Positions 50,245 through 60,984 are shown, counted from the stretch's first letter. The stretch is DNA of 64,000 nt from an uncultured Eubacteriales bacterium (GCA_934436505.1 CAKSAP010000001.1:810227-874226); one strand, 5' to 3'. Notes: a model not told the origin generated them from the letters alone. Translations and numbers: made by a program.

Positions 50245-53200
50245 ATGTTAAATCTTATTCTCGGCAAGACACCGTTTGTTAAAACCGAATACGTCAGACA
50301 GCTTGTTGCCGAAAGGGCAAAAAACGGGGAAAGGTGCATAATCATTGTCCCCGAGCAGTTTTCTTATGAAACCGAAAAATCAATGCTTGATTTGGTCGGC
50401 GCTCAAAATATGCTTTTTGTTGACGTTTTGAGTATGACGAGGCTTGCACAGCTGATACTTTCCGAGCACGCAGACCCCGAGGAAAAGCCCGAGGCTGATG
50501 ACGGCGTTAAAATGATGACAATGAGCCTTGCGCTTGAAAAGCTTGGGGATAAGCTTCAAATTTACAGAAAATACACCGCAAGACCGCAGCTTATAGCGGA
50601 GCTTGTGTCCTTTGCGACGGAATTAAAGCAATGGACTGTCTCCGTTGACAGCCTTGACGAGTTTTCAAAAAACGCAAAAGCTTCGTCGCTTAAATCAAAG
50701 CTTGATGAGCTTGTTATGATTCTTTCGCTTTACAATACAATGCTCGAAAAATCCTACTACAACACCGACGATAAGCTCACACGTCTTTCCTCGGTGCTTT
50801 CGGAGTGCCGATATTTTGAGGATAAAATTGTAGCGATAGACGGCTTTACACGTTTTACAAAGCAGGAATACGCTGTCGTGGACAGAATTCTTGCACAGTC
50901 GCCGCAGACTTATATAACCTTTGACTCGGACGGCGGCAAGGACGGCTATTCTCTTTTTGCCAACAACAACAGACAGGTCGAGCTGCTCAAGAGCCTTGCC
51001 AATAAAAGCTCTGTGAAAATCGCTCCGATTAAATATGTCGAAGCGAATTTTGACGATGCGGAGGTTTTCAAAAGCCTTTCGGAAGGTGCTTTTTGCCCTG
51101 AATTTACCGTGTCGGACGTGTCCTGCGACGGTAAGATTAAAATCGTTTCCGCACCAAACAAGGCTGACGAATGTGAATTTGTCGCAATGAGCATTAAACG
51201 CCTTATGCGTGAAAAGAATGTTCGTTGCCGGGATATTGCCGTGCTTCAGAGAAGTGAGGGCTCTTACGATAAGGAACTTTCCTCGGCGTTCAAGAGGTAC
51301 GGTGTGCCGTTTTACGAGGATGCACGTCAGGCTGTTGCGAACGAGCCGCTGGCGGTATATCTCACGTCTCTTTTGGAGATTGCCTGCAACGGCTTGAACA
51401 CCGACGTTCTTATGAGGCATTTGAAAACGGGACTTTCGAGCCTTACCGCAGATGAAATATCCAAACTTGAAAATTATGCGTTTGTTTGGCGCATAAGCTC
51501 GGCACAATGGCGTAATGATTTTATCGAAAATCCAAGCGGCTTCGGCAATAAGCTAAGCGATTTTGACAGAAATACGCTTCGTTATCTCAACTCTTTAAGG
51601 GAAAAGGCGGTAGCGCCCGTTCTCGCCTTTAAGGAGGATTTTTCGCAGGCTGAAAATGAGAAAAAAGCCGAGGTAATATACGACTACCTTATAAAAAATT
51701 CTATCGATAAAAAATTAAAATGCCTTTCGGACGAGCTCTTGAAGGGCGGAAAAACCGCACTTTCTCAGGAACAGGATGCGGTGTGGCGGCTTGTTGTCGA
51801 TATGCTTGACAAGCTGTGGAATACCTGCCGGCAAAGCAATATTTCCGACAAGCGATTTTACGAGCTTTTCAACATTCTGTTAAGCGTCAGCGACTTCGGA
51901 AGCGTTCCTAAGGCTATTGACGCCGTAACGCTTTCGGCGGCGGACAGGGCGAGAATGCCGCAGAAAAAATATGTTTTTATAGTCGGCGCAAACGACGGCG
52001 AATTTCCGCTTAATCCTCCTACGCAGGGACTTTTGAGCGACAAGGACAGAACGGAGCTTAAAATGTCGGGCATCGAGCTTGCCGAAACAGCCGATTACAA
52101 ATTAACCGAAGAAAAATATATAGCCTACCGTTCCTTGATAACGGCGAGCGAGGGGCTTTTTGTGTCCTATTGCGACGCCGATTATATGGGGGCGAGTATG
52201 GCACCGTCGCAAATCGTGCGTGAAATTTGTAGGATATTCCCGTCGGCAGAGGTTGAGGAATATGAAAATATCCCTCCGCTTGAAAAAATCGAAAGCGAGG
52301 CTTCGGCGTTTGAGATGTACGCCAAGGGTTACAACGAGGACACGGAGCTTACTGCGTCGCTTCGGGAGTATTTACAATCCGACAACGTAAACAGGGGAAG
52401 GCTTCAAACGCTTGAAAATTCCGCCGATAAAAGAGACGAGAGAATTGACAGCGGCGAAATCGCAACCGAGCTTTTCGGGAAGAATATGCACCTTTCCGCT
52501 TCAAAGACGGAGGTCTATTACAAATGCCCCTTCCAATATTTCTGCAAGTACGGCATTTATGCGAAGCCAAGAAAAGAAGCGCAGGTTGACCCTGCCATAA
52601 GCGGAAGCCTTATCCATAAGGTGTTTGAGATAATTCTCGATGAATTTCCAAAGCAGAAATTGATTGAAGCATCGCCGGAAGTGTTGAAAAAGAGAATTTC
52701 CGAAATTATGGATGCTTATCTCGATGAAAAAATGGGCGGTGCGCAGTCAAAGTCAAAACGTTTTTTGAAGCAGTATAATTCGATTTCAGAGCAGATATTT
52801 TTTGCTCTGTCAAAGATGGTCGAGGAATTCAAGGTCAGCGATTTTGCACCTGCGGATTTTGAACTCCCCATAAGCTACGGCGCAGATATTGAGCCCTATG
52901 AGCTGTCCCTTTCCGACGGCGGAACGCTCAGCGTAAGCGGAAACGTTGACAGGGTTGACACAATGGAGAAAAACGGCAAAAAATATCTTCGTGTAGTCGA
53001 TTACAAATCGGGCGGCAAGACGTTCAACCTGAGCGATGTTGTAAGCGGCTTGAGCACGCAGATGCTTATATATCTTTTCGCTATCGAGAAAAACGGAAAG
53101 GAAAAATACGGCGATATTATTCCGAGCGGTGTGCTCTATATGCCTGCTAAGGCTGCGGCGTCGGATCTTGACAGATACGCAAGCGAGCAGGATATTACCG

Positions 53201-53583
53201 ATAAGGTGCTCAAATCCAACCGAATGAGTGGCATAATCGTAGACGATATTGATATTATCAAGGGTATGGAGCACGACGTAAACGGCTGGTTTATCCCTGT
53301 AACTTTAACAAAAAGCGGTGCCTTTGACCGTCGCAGCAAGCTTATAAAGGCTGAAGATTTTGTTAGACTTAAAAGAAAAATAGATATGATATTAAAGCAG
53401 ATGGCACTCAATCTCCACAAAGGCGAAATTCCTATTTTGCCGGCTAAGGAAGATGTGTGCAAATATTGCGATTACTCGGCGGTTTGCGGCTTTGAGGACG
53501 GCGACAGCTACCGTGAAATCGCTGACGGCAAGGATAATGAGATAATTGAGATTTTGAGAAACGAGGAGGAAGAAAATGGCTGA
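50245..53583 (+). CDS. addB: ATP-dependent helicase/nuclease subunit B
   Basis: The protein has 1112 residues, normal for AddB. The N-terminal ATP site reads ILGKTPFVKTEYV: the usual G-x4-GK[ST] has Val in place of the second Gly, so the P-loop looks degenerate. The C-terminal RecB-like nuclease has LRVVDYKSGGKTF. The iron-sulfur cluster Cys lie in YKCPFQYFCKYG and CKYCDYSAVCGF. With AddA it resects double-strand breaks at Chi. It overlaps addA by 8 bp. Confidence 0.93.
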   Translation: MLNLILGKTPFVKTEYVRQLVAERAKNGERCIIIVPEQFSYETEKSMLDLVGAQNMLFVDVLSMTRLAQLILSEHADPEEKPEADDGVKMMTMSLALEKLGDKLQIYRKYTARPQLIAELVSFATELKQWTVSVDSLDEFSKNAKASSLKSKLDELVMILSLYNTMLEKSYYNTDDKLTRLSSVLSECRYFEDKIVAIDGFTRFTKQEYAVVDRILAQSPQTYITFDSDGGKDGYSLFANNNRQVELLKSLANKSSVKIAPIKYVEANFDDAEVFKSLSEGAFCPEFTVSDVSCDGKIKIVSAPNKADECEFVAMSIKRLMREKNVRCRDIAVLQRSEGSYDKELSSAFKRYGVPFYEDARQAVANEPLAVYLTSLLEIACNGLNTDVLMRHLKTGLSSLTADEISKLENYAFVWRISSAQWRNDFIENPSGFGNKLSDFDRNTLRYLNSLREKAVAPVLAFKEDFSQAENEKKAEVIYDYLIKNSIDKKLKCLSDELLKGGKTALSQEQDAVWRLVVDMLDKLWNTCRQSNISDKRFYELFNILLSVSDFGSVPKAIDAVTLSAADRARMPQKKYVFIVGANDGEFPLNPPTQGLLSDKDRTELKMSGIELAETADYKLTEEKYIAYRSLITASEGLFVSYCDADYMGASMAPSQIVREICRIFPSAEVEEYENIPPLEKIESEASAFEMYAKGYNEDTELTASLREYLQSDNVNRGRLQTLENSADKRDERIDSGEIATELFGKNMHLSASKTEVYYKCPFQYFCKYGIYAKPRKEAQVDPAISGSLIHKVFEIILDEFPKQKLIEASPEVLKKRISEIMDAYLDEKMGGAQSKSKRFLKQYNSISEQIFFALSKMVEEFKVSDFAPADFELPISYGADIEPYELSLSDGGTLSVSGNVDRVDTMEKNGKKYLRVVDYKSGGKTFNLSDVVSGLSTQMLIYLFAIEKNGKEKYGDIIPSGVLYMPAKAAASDLDRYASEQDITDKVLKSNRMSGIIVDDIDIIKGMEHDVNGWFIPVTLTKSGAFDRRSKLIKAEDFVRLKRKIDMILKQMALNLHKGEIPILPAKEDVCKYCDYSAVCGFEDGDSYREIADGKDNEIIEILRNEEEENG

Positions 53584-56500
53584 TAAACCCTTAACGCCCG
53601 AACAGAAAAAGGCGATTGAAACCGACGGCAGCCTTATCGTTTCTGCGGCGGCAGGCTCGGGAAAAACCTTTGTGCTTGTCAGGCGTATCATAAACAAGCT
53701 TTTGCGTGAGGACAACCCCGTTTCCATTGACAGGCTTTTGATTGTAACGTTTACAAGGGCGGCTGCCAATGAGATGCGCCAAAGGCTCGGCGTTGCTCTC
53801 GAAAAGAAAATTGCAGAGGACCCTACAAACGTTTTCCTCCAACGTCAGCAGGCAATGCTGCCTCTTGCCGAAATTTGCACAATGGACCAATATTTCAACT
53901 CTCTTGTCAAGGATAATTTCCATAGGCTGAAAATCACGCCCGATTTTCGTATGCTCGACGAAAGCGAGGCGGATATGCTTTCCGACGAGGCACTCGACGA
54001 GGTAATCGAGGAGGCTTATGAGGGCGAAAGAGAATTGTTTGACCGTCTTTTGAAGGATCTTGGCTGCGAAAAGAACGATAAATCGCTTTCAGAGAGCATA
54101 AAAAAGCTTAACAAGTATGCAAATTCGTATCCTTATCCCGAAAAATGGCTTGAGGAAATATCGCAGAGCTATACGCAGGAGAAAAAACCGCAGGATACCG
54201 TGTTCGGCGAAATATTGCTTGAAATGGCGGTAAGACACAGCTCTTATGCAATAAAGCAGTTGAATTTCGGCATTGATTTGGTCAGGGATATTCCCGAGCT
54301 TGACAAGCTCGTACCGTTGCTTTCGGAAGAAGAGGTGCAGGCGCAAAGCATTAAGGATGCGGCCGAGAAAAAGGCGTGGCATGAGCTGTACACTCTTTCC
54401 CGAACGATAAAATTCGCAAGATATCCGTCCTCATTTCCAAAGAGTACGGCAGGGATGTACGAACGCATTTATGCAAAGGCTCTCAGGGACAGCGCAAAGG
54501 ATATTATTACGGATGTTGCTTCGTGTATATGCGCAGACGAAAAGGACTTTATAAATGACATTGCGGAGTTTTCGGTGGTCGTGCCGGAGCTTATAAAAAT
54601 TATTATGGCGTACAGAGAGCGTTGCGCTCAAAAAAAGGCGGAGATAAATGCGCTTGCCTTTGAAGACGTAACGCATCTTGCGCTCAATTTGCTTGTTGAA
54701 AACGGCGAATATACGGACATTGCAAGGGAGCTTCGTGAAAAATACGACGAAATTTTAATTGACGAGTATCAGGACACCAACTCTACGCAGGACACAATCT
54801 TTTCGGCTCTTTCAAAGGACGAAACAAACCTGTTCGTTGTCGGCGATGTAAAGCAGTCGATTTACGGCTTCCGTCTTGCGATGCCTGAAATTTTCCTTAA
54901 CAGAATTAAAAGACAAAAGCAATCGACAGACCCTAAAAAGATTTTTGTAAGTCTTGATAAAAATTTCAGAAGCAGAAGAGAAGTCCTTGAGGGCTCAAAC
55001 TATATTTTCAGAAAGCTTATGAACGAGCATACGGGAAATATTATCTATGACGAAAAGGAATCGTTAAAGGCAGGGGCGACTTATCCCGAAACAGATATTC
55101 CTAAGGTGGAAATGTATGTTCTCGACAAGGAGAAAATAGGCAAAAAAGAGACCTCGGAAATAGATTTCGTTGCCGATAAGATAGAAGAGCTGCTTCGCTT
55201 TGGAGAGGTTTATGACCCCGACAGCAAGAGTATGCGGCGTGCCGAAAAAAAGGATATTTGTATTCTTTTGCGAAAAAACAAGCAGGGACCCGTAATTGTC
55301 AGAGAGCTCAGAAGAAGGGGAATATCGGCGTATTTTGAAAGCGACTCGGGATTTTTCAAAAATCCGGAGGTGGCGGTAATGCTTTCGCTTTTGTCGATTA
55401 TCGACAATCCCTTGCAGGACGTGCCGCTTTTAAGTGCCTTGATGTCTCCGATTTTCGGCTTTACCGCAGACGATATTTCAAAGCTCAGAATTGCGGACAG
55501 AAAAGGAGACTTTTATAAGCTTATAAGAAAATCCGAGGATGAGAAGTGTAAGAATTTCGTTAAGGAGTATGACGATTACAAGAAGCTCAGCACCGTGTTG
55601 AGCGTCGGCGACTTAATAAGAACGATATATGAGCGTACGGGCTATCTCTCTGTTGTCAGCGCAATGAGCAACGGAGAAATGCGAAAGCTTAATTTGATGC
55701 TCTTGACGGAGTATGCGCAGAGCTATGAGGAGAACGGTAACAGCGGTCTCCCCGGATTTATGCGATTTATCGAACGAATGAAAAAAAGCGAGTCCGATTT
55801 CAAGCCTGCAACGAACGTGAGCGAAAATGCAAATGTTGTAAGAATTATGTCTGTGCATAAGAGTAAGGGACTTGAATTCCCGATTGTAATTCTTGCCGAT
55901 ACAGGGGCGCCGCTTCCCAACAATAACGGCGAGCTTGCCGTAAACAGGCAGACGGGAATAGGACTTAGATTTTACGACAGGGCAACCTACCGTAAGTATT
56001 CCACTATTCAGTATGAGGCGACAAAGTACATACAGTCGCTTGACGATTGCTCGGAGTCTCTGCGTGCACTCTACGTTGCAATGACAAGGGCAAAGGAGCG
56101 TCTTATCATAACGGGGACTGTCGGTGATCTTACAAAAGCCGCAACCGCTTTAAGCGCAAATTGCTTTGAAGAACAAATCGACAGCGTTGCAACCGAAAAA
56201 AATTCGGGCTTCTTAAAATATTTGCTTATGGGCTACTTCCGCCATCCCAACGCCGGAAAGCTGCGTAATTACGTGGGCTATAAGGGAAACTTTGACGTCG
56301 GAGTTGATTTCAAGCTTGACTTTGATATTGTAACCGAGGCAAAGGAGCAAGCAGAGGAGCAGAAGCACGAGAAAATCAAACGCACGGCAAAGCCCGACAG
56401 CGAAACGGTTGCCGAGATTAAAAGACGTGCCGAGTACGAATACGAATTTGTGCCGCTTTCCGACTATTCGACCAAGATGTCTGCTTCGGAGCTTAACCGA

Positions 56501-57070
56501 GCACAAAACGAGACGGAATTTTATATAACCGACAAGCCGTCGTTTGCGAAGAACGGAAAATTGACCGCCGCCGAAAAAGGAACTGCAATGCATCGCTTTA
56601 TGGAGGTGTGCGATTTCAAGTCGGCAAAGAACGATATTGACTCGGAATGTGAACGTCTTGTCGGAAATAAGCTTTTAACGCCCGAGCAGGCGCAGTCGCT
56701 TGACAGAAAAACGCTTGCACGCTTCTTTGACGGCGACCTTTATAAGCGTATAGAAAAATCCGACAGGGTTTTAAGGGAACAGAAATTTACCGTTTTCCTG
56801 CCGCTTGACGTTGTTTCGGACAGCGAAGAAAATGTATATAAGCAGGAGCGTGTTTTAATTCAGGGCGTTATCGACTGTGCGTTCTTTGAGGACGGAAAGC
56901 TTGTTGTGCTCGACTATAAGACCGACAGGGTTGACAATATGGACGAGCTTTGCGAGCGTTACAGAAAACAGCTTGAGGTGTATAAAACGGCGGCGGAACA
57001 GACCTTTTCTACCGAAGTTAAGGAGCTTGCGATTTACTCTTTCTGCCTCGGAGAAGAAAAAATTATCTGA
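53576..57070 (+). CDS. addA: ATP-dependent helicase/nuclease subunit A
   Basis: The protein has 1164 residues. Walker A is AAAGSGKT (about 24-31), motif II is LIDEYQDTNSTQD, the helicase motif GDVKQSIYGFRLA follows, then RIMSVHKSKGLEFPIVIL and YVAMTRAKERLIITG. The C-terminal nuclease has LVVLDYKTDRVD. It is the UvrD-like motor and a nuclease of the AddAB break-repair complex. The ATG lies within the end of addB. Confidence 0.96.
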   Translation: MADKPLTPEQKKAIETDGSLIVSAAAGSGKTFVLVRRIINKLLREDNPVSIDRLLIVTFTRAAANEMRQRLGVALEKKIAEDPTNVFLQRQQAMLPLAEICTMDQYFNSLVKDNFHRLKITPDFRMLDESEADMLSDEALDEVIEEAYEGERELFDRLLKDLGCEKNDKSLSESIKKLNKYANSYPYPEKWLEEISQSYTQEKKPQDTVFGEILLEMAVRHSSYAIKQLNFGIDLVRDIPELDKLVPLLSEEEVQAQSIKDAAEKKAWHELYTLSRTIKFARYPSSFPKSTAGMYERIYAKALRDSAKDIITDVASCICADEKDFINDIAEFSVVVPELIKIIMAYRERCAQKKAEINALAFEDVTHLALNLLVENGEYTDIARELREKYDEILIDEYQDTNSTQDTIFSALSKDETNLFVVGDVKQSIYGFRLAMPEIFLNRIKRQKQSTDPKKIFVSLDKNFRSRREVLEGSNYIFRKLMNEHTGNIIYDEKESLKAGATYPETDIPKVEMYVLDKEKIGKKETSEIDFVADKIEELLRFGEVYDPDSKSMRRAEKKDICILLRKNKQGPVIVRELRRRGISAYFESDSGFFKNPEVAVMLSLLSIIDNPLQDVPLLSALMSPIFGFTADDISKLRIADRKGDFYKLIRKSEDEKCKNFVKEYDDYKKLSTVLSVGDLIRTIYERTGYLSVVSAMSNGEMRKLNLMLLTEYAQSYEENGNSGLPGFMRFIERMKKSESDFKPATNVSENANVVRIMSVHKSKGLEFPIVILADTGAPLPNNNGELAVNRQTGIGLRFYDRATYRKYSTIQYEATKYIQSLDDCSESLRALYVAMTRAKERLIITGTVGDLTKAATALSANCFEEQIDSVATEKNSGFLKYLLMGYFRHPNAGKLRNYVGYKGNFDVGVDFKLDFDIVTEAKEQAEEQKHEKIKRTAKPDSETVAEIKRRAEYEYEFVPLSDYSTKMSASELNRAQNETEFYITDKPSFAKNGKLTAAEKGTAMHRFMEVCDFKSAKNDIDSECERLVGNKLLTPEQAQSLDRKTLARFFDGDLYKRIEKSDRVLREQKFTVFLPLDVVSDSEENVYKQERVLIQGVIDCAFFEDGKLVVLDYKTDRVDNMDELCERYRKQLEVYKTAAEQTFSTEVKELAIYSFCLGEEKII

Positions 57071-57095
57071 TTTTGTGTTTTTTTCAAAAAACCAC

Positions 57096-57124
57096 TTGCA
57101 TTTTTGTACACTTTGTGTTATCAT
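57096..57124 (+). promoter_or_regulatory. Promoter of rpmE
   Basis: TTGCAT (57096-57101) and TATCAT (57119-57124) with a 17-bp spacer. Confidence 0.6.
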
Positions 57125-57175
57125 TTCATACGCTATGCATTAAGTACTTTAGGTAATCGAAAGAGGTGACAGTTA

Positions 57176-57382
57176 ATGAAAGACGGAATTCATCCCGAAT
57201 ACAAGCCCACAACAGTAAAGTGCGCTTGCGGTGCTACATTTGAAACTTCTTCAACTAAGGAAGACATTCGTGTTGATATTTGCTCAAATTGTCATCCGTT
57301 CTTTACAGGCAAGCAGAAGCTTGTTGATACAGGCGGACGAGTTGACAGATTCAATAAGAGATATAATCTTAACAACAAATAA
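57176..57382 (+). CDS. rpmE: Ribosomal protein L31 (zinc-binding form)
   Basis: The protein has 68 residues: MKDGIHPEYKPTTVKCACG with zinc Cys C16, C18, C36 and C39 (ICSNCHPFFTGKQ), then TGGRVDRFNKRYN. It is the Cys-containing (zinc-bound) type. GAGGTG precedes the ATG and it has its own promoter and terminator. Confidence 0.97.
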   Translation: MKDGIHPEYKPTTVKCACGATFETSSTKEDIRVDICSNCHPFFTGKQKLVDTGGRVDRFNKRYNLNNK

Positions 57383-57397
57383 GACTGATATCATTAG

Positions 57398-57425
57398 AAA
57401 GCGGTACTTACGGTGCCGCTTTTTG
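57398..57425 (+). terminator. Terminator of rpmE
   Basis: A 10-bp stem with one G-T pair (57398-57407 with 57413-57422) followed by T5. Confidence 0.7.
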
Positions 57426-57457
57426 ATTTATATTTTTACATAAAAGGAGGCGTAAAT

Positions 57458-58078
57458 ATGAACGAGTATAAAACAGTGCATAAGGAAGCTTATAATGAGT
57501 TTACCGAAAAGCGATCAAGGTTTATCGGCTATGCCTGTCCCGTCAAGACGGTTGATGAGGCAAACGCTTTTATTTCAAGAATAAAGCAGAAGCATTGGGA
57601 CGCAAAGCATAATGTTTACGCCTACATATTAAAGGACGGCGGCATTAAACGCTATTCCGACGACGGCGAGCCGCAGGGAACGGCAGGAATACCCGTGCTC
57701 GACGTGCTTGAAAAAAGTCAAACGGTTGACGTTTGCGTTGTCGTAACAAGGTATTTCGGCGGAATACTCTTGGGCGGAGGCGGACTTGTCCGTGCTTATT
57801 CTCACGGTGCGAAAATTGCGCTTGATGCAGGCGAGATTATCACAATGTCGCTTTGCAGTGAAATGAAAGCTGAGTGCGATTACACGCTTTACGGGAAAAT
57901 TACCCCGATTATAACGGCTAACGGCGGAAAAATAACCGATACGCAGTTTACCGATAAGGTCGAGGTTTGCTATACGGTTGTCGGAGAAAACGAGGAAAAA
58001 TTATCCTCTGCAATTTTCGAAGCGACAAACGGAAAGGTTATGCCGCAGAGGCTCGGCGAAAAATTTTCAGTCGTTTAG
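57458..58078 (+). CDS. YigZ/IMPACT family protein
   Basis: The protein has 206 residues from the ATG at 57458, preceded by AAAAGGAGGCG. The N-terminal UPF0029 domain has KRSRFIGYACPVKTVDEA, KHNVYAYIL, SDDGEPQGTAGIPVLD and YFGGILLGGGGLVRAYS, the family signature. A DUF1949 domain follows. The biochemical role is uncertain; eukaryotic IMPACT modulates translation. Confidence 0.93.
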   Translation: MNEYKTVHKEAYNEFTEKRSRFIGYACPVKTVDEANAFISRIKQKHWDAKHNVYAYILKDGGIKRYSDDGEPQGTAGIPVLDVLEKSQTVDVCVVVTRYFGGILLGGGGLVRAYSHGAKIALDAGEIITMSLCSEMKAECDYTLYGKITPIITANGGKITDTQFTDKVEVCYTVVGENEEKLSSAIFEATNGKVMPQRLGEKFSVV

Positions 58079-58162
58079 TAAAAATTTTCGAGTAAAACAG
58101 GGGAATTTGCATTTTTTGTGCGTATAAAGCATTAGTGAGTATTTTTTGAGAGGAGAAAAACC

Positions 58163-59158
58163 GTGCTTATAAGGGAACATACACAGCTTATTGAGAAGCA
58201 AACCTTGAGTGAGTATGCCGCACTTTCCGAAAACAGCAAGGGCAGAATTACGCCTATTGAGGAATGTGATATAAGAACCTGCTTTCAGCGTGACAGGGAC
58301 AGGATAATCCACTCAAACTCTTTCAGACGCTTGAAGCATAAAACACAGGTCTTTCTTTCTCCCGAGGGCGACCATTACAGGACACGCCTTACCCATACTC
58401 TTGAGGTTTCGCAGATTGCAAGGACTATTTCAAGGGCTTTGAGGCTCAATGAGGATTTGACGGAGGCTATTGCTCTCGGACACGACCTCGGACACACTCC
58501 GTTCGGTCATGCAGGCGAGAGGGCTTTGAACGACGTTTTCCCCACGGGCTTTCGTCATTTTGAGCAGAGCCTGCGAGTTGTCGATAAGCTCGAAAAAAAC
58601 GGCGACGGGCTCAATCTTACATATGAGGTTAGAGACGGTATTCTCTGCCACACAATCGGCAAAGAGGCTGATACGCTTGAGGGCAGAATTGTAAAATTAG
58701 CCGACAGAATTGCCTATATAAATCACGACATTGACGACGCTATCCGTGCAGGCGTTTTATCCGAAAGCGATATTCCGAAAAGCATTACCGACGTATTGGG
58801 CGACAGCAAGTCGAAAAGGATAAACACCCTTGTTGTGTCGGCGATTGAAAACAGCTCGGACGATTTAAGGCTTGCACCCGAAATCAAGCAGCCGTTTGAC
58901 GAGCTTCACAAATTTATGTTTAAGAATGTTTATACCAACGTAAAGTGTAAGGGCGAGGAGCATAAGGCGGAGGCTCTTATCAAAAATCTTTACGGCTATT
59001 TTGTTGAAAACCCCGACTCACTTCCCGAGTTCTACAAAAAGGTTGTCGAATCGGAGGGGAGAGAGCGTGCGGCTTGCGACTATGTTGCGAGTATGTCCGA
59101 CGGCTATGTGCTGAAGATATACAACGAGCTGTTCATACCGACCGCTTGGATGTATTAA
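58163..59158 (+). CDS. dgt: Deoxyguanosinetriphosphate triphosphohydrolase-like protein
   Basis: The protein has 331 residues from a GTG at 58163, with AGAGGAG upstream. The HD metal site includes H78 (RLTHTLEVSQIAR) and H107-D108 (LGHDLGHTPFGHAGE). It also has FQRDRDRIIHSNSFRRLKHK and ends in CDYVASMSDGYVLKIYNELF. It hydrolyses dNTPs to nucleosides and triphosphate. It precedes dnaG and the sigma gene, the usual Clostridia order. Confidence 0.93.
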   Translation: MLIREHTQLIEKQTLSEYAALSENSKGRITPIEECDIRTCFQRDRDRIIHSNSFRRLKHKTQVFLSPEGDHYRTRLTHTLEVSQIARTISRALRLNEDLTEAIALGHDLGHTPFGHAGERALNDVFPTGFRHFEQSLRVVDKLEKNGDGLNLTYEVRDGILCHTIGKEADTLEGRIVKLADRIAYINHDIDDAIRAGVLSESDIPKSITDVLGDSKSKRINTLVVSAIENSSDDLRLAPEIKQPFDELHKFMFKNVYTNVKCKGEEHKAEALIKNLYGYFVENPDSLPEFYKKVVESEGRERAACDYVASMSDGYVLKIYNELFIPTAWMY

Positions 59159-59191
59159 GATATATTGAATTTGTAAAAAGGAGGAATTTAT

Positions 59192-60967
59192 ATGGCTTTT
59201 GATGACGCTTTTCTTTCGGAGCTTCGTCAGAGATGTGATATTGAAGGCATAGTTTCCTCCTATGTAACGCTTAAAAGAAAAGGCAGGCTTCTCGGCGGAC
59301 TCTGCCCGTTTCACAACGAGAAAACACCATCGTTTTACGTCTATCCCGAAACGCAATCCTACTATTGCTTCGGCTGCGGAAGCGGCGGAGATGTAGTTAC
59401 CTTTATTAAGAATATCGAAAATCTCGATTATGCCGAGGCGGTTAAGTTCCTCTGCGACAAATGCGGAATGTCCTTGCCCGAGGACAATTACGACAACGGA
59501 CTTTCACGCCGCAGAATGAGAATGTATGAGGCTAACCGTGAGGCGGCAAGATTTTACTATAAAATGCTCTTTTCAAATCAGGGCGAGATTGCAAGAGAAT
59601 ATTGCAATTACAGACAGCTTACAAAGGAAACGGTTAAAAAGTTCGGCATAGGCTACGCACCTAACGGTTGGAGTGCTTTGCGTGAGCATCTTAATCAAAT
59701 GGGCTTTACCGATAAGGAGCTTTACGAGGCTAATTTGCTCGGAAAAAGCCAAAAAGGAACATACTATGACAGGTTTGTAAACCGCCTTATGTTTCCGATT
59801 ATTGACGTCAGAGGCAACGTTATCGCCTTTTCGGGCAGACGCTTGAACGAAGAGGATAAGGCGAAATACGTAAACTCTGCCGATACGCTTGTTTACAAAA
59901 AGGGCAGGGAAATTTTTGCTCTCAATCATGCGAGAAAAGCCAACACCGATACGCTGATACTCTGCGAGGGCAATATCGACGTTGTAATGCTTCATCAGGC
60001 AGGCTTTACAAACGCCGTTGCGGCTTTGGGTACGGCTCTGACACAGGAGCAGGCGCAGGTTTTGTCACGCTATGCGAGCGAGATACTCCTTTGCTATGAC
60101 TCCGACGAGGCAGGTCAAAAGGCGGTGCAAAAGGCGCTTGGAATTTTTGCGAACACGACCCTTAAAACAAAGGTTATAAATATGCAGGGCGGAAAAGACC
60201 CCGACGAAATAATCAAAAAGTACGGACCGGAGCGTTTTCGTGAGCTTATCGAAAAAGCGTCCAACGATACCGAATACAAGCTTATGCGGCAAAGGGAAAA
60301 ATACTCACTTTCAACCGCAGACGGCAAGGTTGGCTTTATGCAGGATGCCGCAAAGGTATTGGCAAGGGTATCAAGTCCGATTGAGGTCGATATTTATGCT
60401 TCAAAGCTTGCGGATGAGCTTTCCGTAAGGAAAGACGCAATTTTGAGCGAGATAAATAAAAATAAACAGGCTCTTTCACGCATGGAAAAGACCGAGCAGA
60501 TGAAAGAGGTACAAAAATCACTTGATAATCGCAAGGATGTTATAAATATAGTGAACGCACAAAGACCGGACAATCTCCATGCGGCGTCTGCCGAAGAAAC
60601 TTTGATAGCTTCGCTTATTAACAATCCGAGTTATTATAAACAGCTTAAAGACGAGATTTCCAAGGACGATTTTGTCACGGATTTTAACAGGAAGGTGTTT
60701 TCGGTTTTAACGGAAAGACTTTCCGAGGGCAAGCCGATAGATTTATCGTTTTTGACCCCGTATTTTTCCGATGATGAGATGTCTGCCGTTGCAAGAATTG
60801 CAACCTTGACGCAGAATTTGAGCAATTCGGTCAACGAATGTCTTGACTGCATAAGGGTAATCAAGCAGGAAAAGGACAAATCGGCGTATTCAAATCCGTC
60901 GGAGCTGTCAGACAAAGATTTTCTTAATATTTTTAAGGATAGAACAAAATCTAATGATGATGTGTAA
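59192..60967 (+). CDS. dnaG: DNA primase
   Basis: The protein has 591 residues. The zinc domain has C38, H41, C59 and C62 (LCPFHNEKTPSF; YYCFGCGSGGDVVTF). The TOPRIM core has LILCEGNIDVVMLHQAGF and LCYDSDEAGQKA. A C-terminal helicase-binding domain follows (about 470-591). AAAAGGAGG precedes the ATG. It synthesizes replication primers. Confidence 0.97.
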   Translation: MAFDDAFLSELRQRCDIEGIVSSYVTLKRKGRLLGGLCPFHNEKTPSFYVYPETQSYYCFGCGSGGDVVTFIKNIENLDYAEAVKFLCDKCGMSLPEDNYDNGLSRRRMRMYEANREAARFYYKMLFSNQGEIAREYCNYRQLTKETVKKFGIGYAPNGWSALREHLNQMGFTDKELYEANLLGKSQKGTYYDRFVNRLMFPIIDVRGNVIAFSGRRLNEEDKAKYVNSADTLVYKKGREIFALNHARKANTDTLILCEGNIDVVMLHQAGFTNAVAALGTALTQEQAQVLSRYASEILLCYDSDEAGQKAVQKALGIFANTTLKTKVINMQGGKDPDEIIKKYGPERFRELIEKASNDTEYKLMRQREKYSLSTADGKVGFMQDAAKVLARVSSPIEVDIYASKLADELSVRKDAILSEINKNKQALSRMEKTEQMKEVQKSLDNRKDVINIVNAQRPDNLHAASAEETLIASLINNPSYYKQLKDEISKDDFVTDFNRKVFSVLTERLSEGKPIDLSFLTPYFSDDEMSAVARIATLTQNLSNSVNECLDCIRVIKQEKDKSAYSNPSELSDKDFLNIFKDRTKSNDDV

Positions 60968-60984
60968 AAAGTGAAGGAGAAATT

